Below the pieces are notes generated by a model, which had not been told where the DNA came from, searched no databases, and saw only the letters and a program-made list of their open reading frames with translations. From an uncultured Neomegalonema sp. (GTDB taxonomy: Bacteria; Pseudomonadota; Alphaproteobacteria; Rhodobacterales; Rhodobacteraceae), in the NCBI GenBank assembly GCA_937927905.1, contig CALFWP010000049.1, forward strand, positions 1 through 8,565: 8,565 nt of DNA, in the 5' to 3' direction. How positions within the stretch are numbered: the stretch's first letter is position 1; each line of letters opens with the position of its first letter. This document shows, one piece after another, positions 6,200 to 8,565 of this stretch. Both the position numbers and the translations under genes were made by a program.

Positions 6200-7165
6200 A
6201 TGCCTACTGTCACGGTATTCGGCGGATCGGGCTTTATCGGCCGTTATGTCGCCAAAAAGCTGGCCAAACAGGGCTGGCGCGTGCGCTGTGCCGTGCGGCG
6301 GCCCAATGAAGCACTGTTCCTGCGGCCTTACGGTGATGTCGGACAGGTTGAGCCTGTACAGGCCAATATCCGCGATGAAGCCACGACATTGAGGGCGATA
6401 CGTGGTGCGGATGCGGTGATTAATCTTGTTGCGATTCTGTTTCCCACCGGCAAACAGACCTTTGACGCCGTGCAGCATGAGGGGGCTGAGCGTATTGCGC
6501 GGCTGTGCGCGGCGGAGGGTATAGACACGCTCGTCCATATCTCGGCTATCGGTGCCGATGCTGATAGTGATATTGCCTATGCCAGAGCCAAGGGATTCGC
6601 GGAGCAAGCGGTGCTTAAGCACGTGCCGACAGCGACGATCCTGCGCCCTTCAATCGTCTTCGGACAGGAGGATGCGTTCTTTAACCGTTTTGCAGGGATG
6701 GCGCGCCTGTCGCCGGTGATGCCTCTGATCGGCGGCGATTCAAAGTTTCAGCCTGTTTATGTCGGGGATGTGGCGGAGGCTGCGGTGCGGTCGCTGACAG
6801 ATTCTTCCGCGAAAGGCCAGACATACGAACTTGGCGGACCGGATGTTGTGACGATGCGTGAAGTGTATGAGATCATTTACAGCGAGATCCGCCGCAAGCG
6901 TTTTTCCTTACCCGTTCCGTGGTGGGTTGCATCGGTACAGGCCTGGTTTGCGGAAATCCCGAATCGTCTGTTCGGTATGGCACCCCTTGTGACAAGGGAT
7001 CAGGTAAATATGCTCAAGCTGGATAATGTTGTCGCCGACGACGCGAAGACACTGTCCGATATCGGCATTACCCCCACGACGATGGAATCGGTTTTGCCGT
7101 CCTATCTCTACCGTTTCCGCCCGTACGGACAGTATGCCCGCATGAAACCCGGCATTGACGGGTAG
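6200..7165 (+). CDS. NDUFA9-like NAD(P)H-binding Rossmann protein
   Basis: A 321-residue atypical short-chain dehydrogenase/reductase of the complex I NDUFA9 (39-kDa subunit) type. Nucleotide-binding motif FGGSGFIG (7-14) has the GxxGxxG pattern. Further SDR features: DAVINLVAIL (71-80), HISAIGAD (113-120) with S115, and Y127-x3-K131 in AYARAKG, so catalytic-type residues are retained. ILRPSIVFG (147-155) and QPVYVGDVAEA (184-194) are conserved extended-SDR segments; the C-terminal ~80 residues form the variable substrate lobe. In mitochondria this protein is an accessory subunit binding NADPH; in Alphaproteobacteria a structural or quinone-related role is inferred, not shown. The start has an excellent AGGAGA ribosome binding site (6189-6194) with 5 bases of spacing. 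It converges on trcR with a 45-bp gap and no clear terminator. Confidence 0.9.
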   Translation: MPTVTVFGGSGFIGRYVAKKLAKQGWRVRCAVRRPNEALFLRPYGDVGQVEPVQANIRDEATTLRAIRGADAVINLVAILFPTGKQTFDAVQHEGAERIARLCAAEGIDTLVHISAIGADADSDIAYARAKGFAEQAVLKHVPTATILRPSIVFGQEDAFFNRFAGMARLSPVMPLIGGDSKFQPVYVGDVAEAAVRSLTDSSAKGQTYELGGPDVVTMREVYEIIYSEIRRKRFSLPVPWWVASVQAWFAEIPNRLFGMAPLVTRDQVNMLKLDNVVADDAKTLSDIGITPTTMESVLPSYLYRFRPYGQYARMKPGIDG

Positions 7166-7210
7166 AGCATACGGGCGGATTTGCTATGTAGAGGTCGTCG
7201 CGCGTATCGC

Positions 7211-7894
7211 TCAGCGTGACGGCTCGTCCTCTTCCTCGATATCCCCTTTAGGCAGATTGAACAGCTCGTCCGCTGTCATCTCTCTCGGGGCTTCTGCCGG
7301 TGTCGTGTCGAAGGCCAGCGAGTCTTCAGTGCTCATCAGCGTTTCATCAGCAGGAATAACCGTTTCGGTGATTCCGGCCTTTTTCGCTGCCTTTTTGACT
7401 GCCTCGTCCAGTTCCGTCTGGCGGCACATTCCAAGAGCGACCGGATCGATAGGTTGAATCTGGGACATGTTCCAGTGGGATTTGTCGCGAATCGACTGGA
7501 TTGTCGGTTTTGTGGTCCCGACCAGTTTACCGATTTGTCCGTCACTGAGTTCAGGATGATTACGTACCAACCAGGAGATCGCTGCGGGACGCTCCTGTCT
7601 TTTCGACAGCGGTGTGTAGCGCGGCGATTTCCGTTTTTGCGGCGGCAACGCTTTGCGGGCCACAAGTCTAAGACGCTTTTTGGGATCTTTTTCGCATTCT
7701 TCGATACTGGCGCGGGTCAGTTCCCCCGCTGCAACAGGATCACGGCCCTTCATACCGACAGCGACCTCCCCGTCGGCAATACCGGAAACCTCCAGCGGGT
7801 GCATTTCTACAAAAGCGGCAATCTGATCAAAGGTCAGCGAGGTGTTGTCCACCAGCCAGACGGCGACAGCTTTGGGCATCAGGGGTTGCGACAT
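7211..7894 (-). CDS. trcR: Cell cycle transcriptional regulator TrcR (DUF1013)
   Basis: A 227-residue member of the DUF1013 family, found in Alphaproteobacteria and named TrcR in Caulobacter, where it is linked to cell-cycle transcription. The family start SQPLMPKAVAVWLVDNTSLT (2-21) is intact, followed by an HTH-like segment (about 18-40). The second, clearer HTH lies at about 105-137 (WLVRNHPELSDGQIGKLVGT at 108-127, then KPTIQSIRD). WNMSQIQPIDPVALGMC (141-157) is the next conserved block. The C-terminal ~45 residues are acidic, low in complexity and probably disordered. The ATG at 7892-7894 is supported by the family start and by AGGA six bases upstream. The natural promoter should lie right of 7910, exactly where the sequence turns into unrelated coding fragments, so the true upstream region of this gene is probably not present here. 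Confidence 0.94.
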   Translation of the reverse strand: MSQPLMPKAVAVWLVDNTSLTFDQIAAFVEMHPLEVSGIADGEVAVGMKGRDPVAAGELTRASIEECEKDPKKRLRLVARKALPPQKRKSPRYTPLSKRQERPAAISWLVRNHPELSDGQIGKLVGTTKPTIQSIRDKSHWNMSQIQPIDPVALGMCRQTELDEAVKKAAKKAGITETVIPADETLMSTEDSLAFDTTPAEAPREMTADELFNLPKGDIEEEDEPSR

Positions 7895-7899
7895 CGGAG

Positions 7900-7998
7900 A
7901 TCCTGAGCTCGTGAAGCTGAACCTTGCAGATCTACAAACAAGGGAATAATCGTTTGCGGGAGCAGACGTCCCAAATTATTCAGTAGTGACGTTTTGCC
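7900..7998 (-). pseudogene. Fragment of a P-loop (AAA/NACHT-like) NTPase
   Basis: About 33 codons read GKTSLLNNLGRLLPQTII followed by PLFVDLQGSASRAQD. This resembles the Walker A-to-beta3 part of multidomain AAA/NACHT-like ATPases, which typically read GQRRxGKTSLL, then LGRLLP, then PxFVDLQG. The fragment begins in the middle of Walker A: G-K-T is present, but the first Gly of GxxxxGKT is a Val belonging to the VWA piece. There is no Walker B or sensor region, and the frame runs out in TGA at 7879-7881 inside trcR. It cannot be a working ATPase. The assignment rests on memory of the family, not on a search. Confidence 0.6.
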
Positions 7999-8565
7999 CA
8001 CTTCAGCGTCTACTAAATCCCAGCTGCTATTTTGATAAAAATGTGAACTTTTGCTAACGGCTCTTTTTACAGCGTTGGCTTGTCCGTATTCATTTGCATT
8101 AGTGTCTTGTTGTGCCTGTAGTGCCATTTTCTCTTCAGCTAACCTTCCATAGCCAACATATGTGTTGTTAAGCGCTCTATTTTTTTCTAAAATAGCTTGA
8201 TCATATGGAGATGGTATGTGTACAGTTCTTTTGTCGTGGTTTATAGCGATGTACGTTCCTTTGGCAGATTCAGCACCATCTTTCCAATGCGTCTGTGCTC
8301 CAGTATTATAATTTCCACAAAATATAGTGTTGATGGTTACGTCTTTCTCACAAGCATTTAAAGATGCATCTTGGTAACGAACAGGTCCTTGGTCAAATGG
8401 TTCATTGCCTGCTATAAAAATAAGATTAAGATCACTTTCATTAGTTCCCCAATTTAATTGATCTAGTGACACTTGAATGACTTTACCACAATATTCATTT
8501 CCTCCATTAGTAGTAAGTCCAAATAGGTTTTTTGAAATTTCATCAAGATCATTGCTAAATGCATT
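7999..8565 (-). pseudogene. VWA-domain protein, fragment cut at both ends
   Basis: The frame is open from the window edge: the upstream residues (8473-8565) read LTTNGGNEYCGKVIQ and are followed by LNWGTNESDLNLIFIAGNEP, so the GTG at 8470-8472 is not the true start. IFIAGNEPFDQGPV, VTINTIFCGNYNTG, HWKDGAESAKGTY and VHIPSPYDQ are signatures of a von Willebrand factor A domain family of secreted or periplasmic proteins, common in Bacteroidota and some Gammaproteobacteria. A linker rich in Gln, Asn and Ala follows, then KSSHFYQNSSWDLVDA, after which family members continue into a charged coiled-coil tail. Here they do not: from about 8004 the frame enters the NTPase scrap. The VWA N-terminal half, including the metal-site DxSxS, lies off the window. 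AT content and codon use are clearly unlike the neighbours. Confidence 0.7.

Noticed and set aside
5784..6392. Long plus-strand frame antisense to rpsD and entering the NDUFA9-like gene
   Set aside because: It is a shadow of two well-supported genes, with atypical composition and no motif.
6131..6622. 163-codon minus-strand frame over the NDUFA9-like gene start
   Set aside because: It overlaps a gene with a clear Rossmann motif and ribosome binding site; no motif is seen in the antisense frame.
7454..7906. 150-codon plus-strand frame antisense to trcR
   Set aside because: trcR on the other strand matches its family over the full length; this frame is its shadow.
8470..8472. GTG start for the VWA-domain protein
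   Set aside because: The frame stays open to the window edge with family-conserved residues upstream, so the real start is outside the window.
7879..8565. A new VWA-P-loop NTPase fusion protein
   Set aside because: The NTPase part lacks the first Walker A glycine and everything beyond ~33 residues, and the VWA part lacks its normal tail. The fusion is explained by a junction, not by a designed two-domain protein.

Overview
The window is bacterial and most of it looks alphaproteobacterial. The signs are a TrcR (DUF1013) regulator, a CP4-like class II EPSP synthase, an NDUFA9-type Rossmann protein, a LON-domain/Trm112 gene pair, and an S4 protein without zinc cysteines. Positions 1 to about 7900 have a moderately high, uniform GC content and closely packed housekeeping genes. 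No tRNA, rRNA, insertion sequence or CRISPR array is visible.

Layout. 1-507: C-terminal part of a LON substrate-binding-domain protein, overlapping by 4 bp a small Trm112-family protein (504-710). 780-1790: an APH-fold kinase-like protein. 1800-2714 (minus): ubiA, ubiquinone biosynthesis. It is divergent from rsmE (2801-3523, 16S rRNA m3U1498 methyltransferase), with an 86-bp shared promoter region that holds a perfect 12-bp palindrome. 3625-4962: aroA, shikimate pathway. 4963-5369: a 407-bp gap holding a promoter-like sequence, a possible ~130-nt RNA ending in a strong terminator, and the rpsD terminator. 5370-5990 (minus): rpsD, with a good promoter far upstream and a terminator-like hairpin right at the predicted transcript start. 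6200-7165: NDUFA9-like protein. 7211-7894 (minus): trcR, convergent with it.

The right end (about 7900-8565) is different. A single minus-strand reading frame joins three unrelated pieces: an AT-rich piece of a secreted-type VWA-domain protein (about 8005-8565), a ~33-residue scrap of a P-loop NTPase that starts inside its Walker A motif (about 7900-7998), and then the start region of trcR in another frame. An incomplete Walker A, a lost VWA C-terminus and the sharp composition change point to a chimeric junction (assembly or amplification) or a rearrangement scar, not a new fused system.

The housekeeping genes do not form one pathway. They cover translation (rsmE, rpsD), aromatic amino acid and quinone precursors (aroA, ubiA) and cell-cycle control (trcR). 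The regulatory features most worth testing are the rpsD leader hairpin and the candidate small RNA downstream of aroA. I found no convincing new defence or mobile system.
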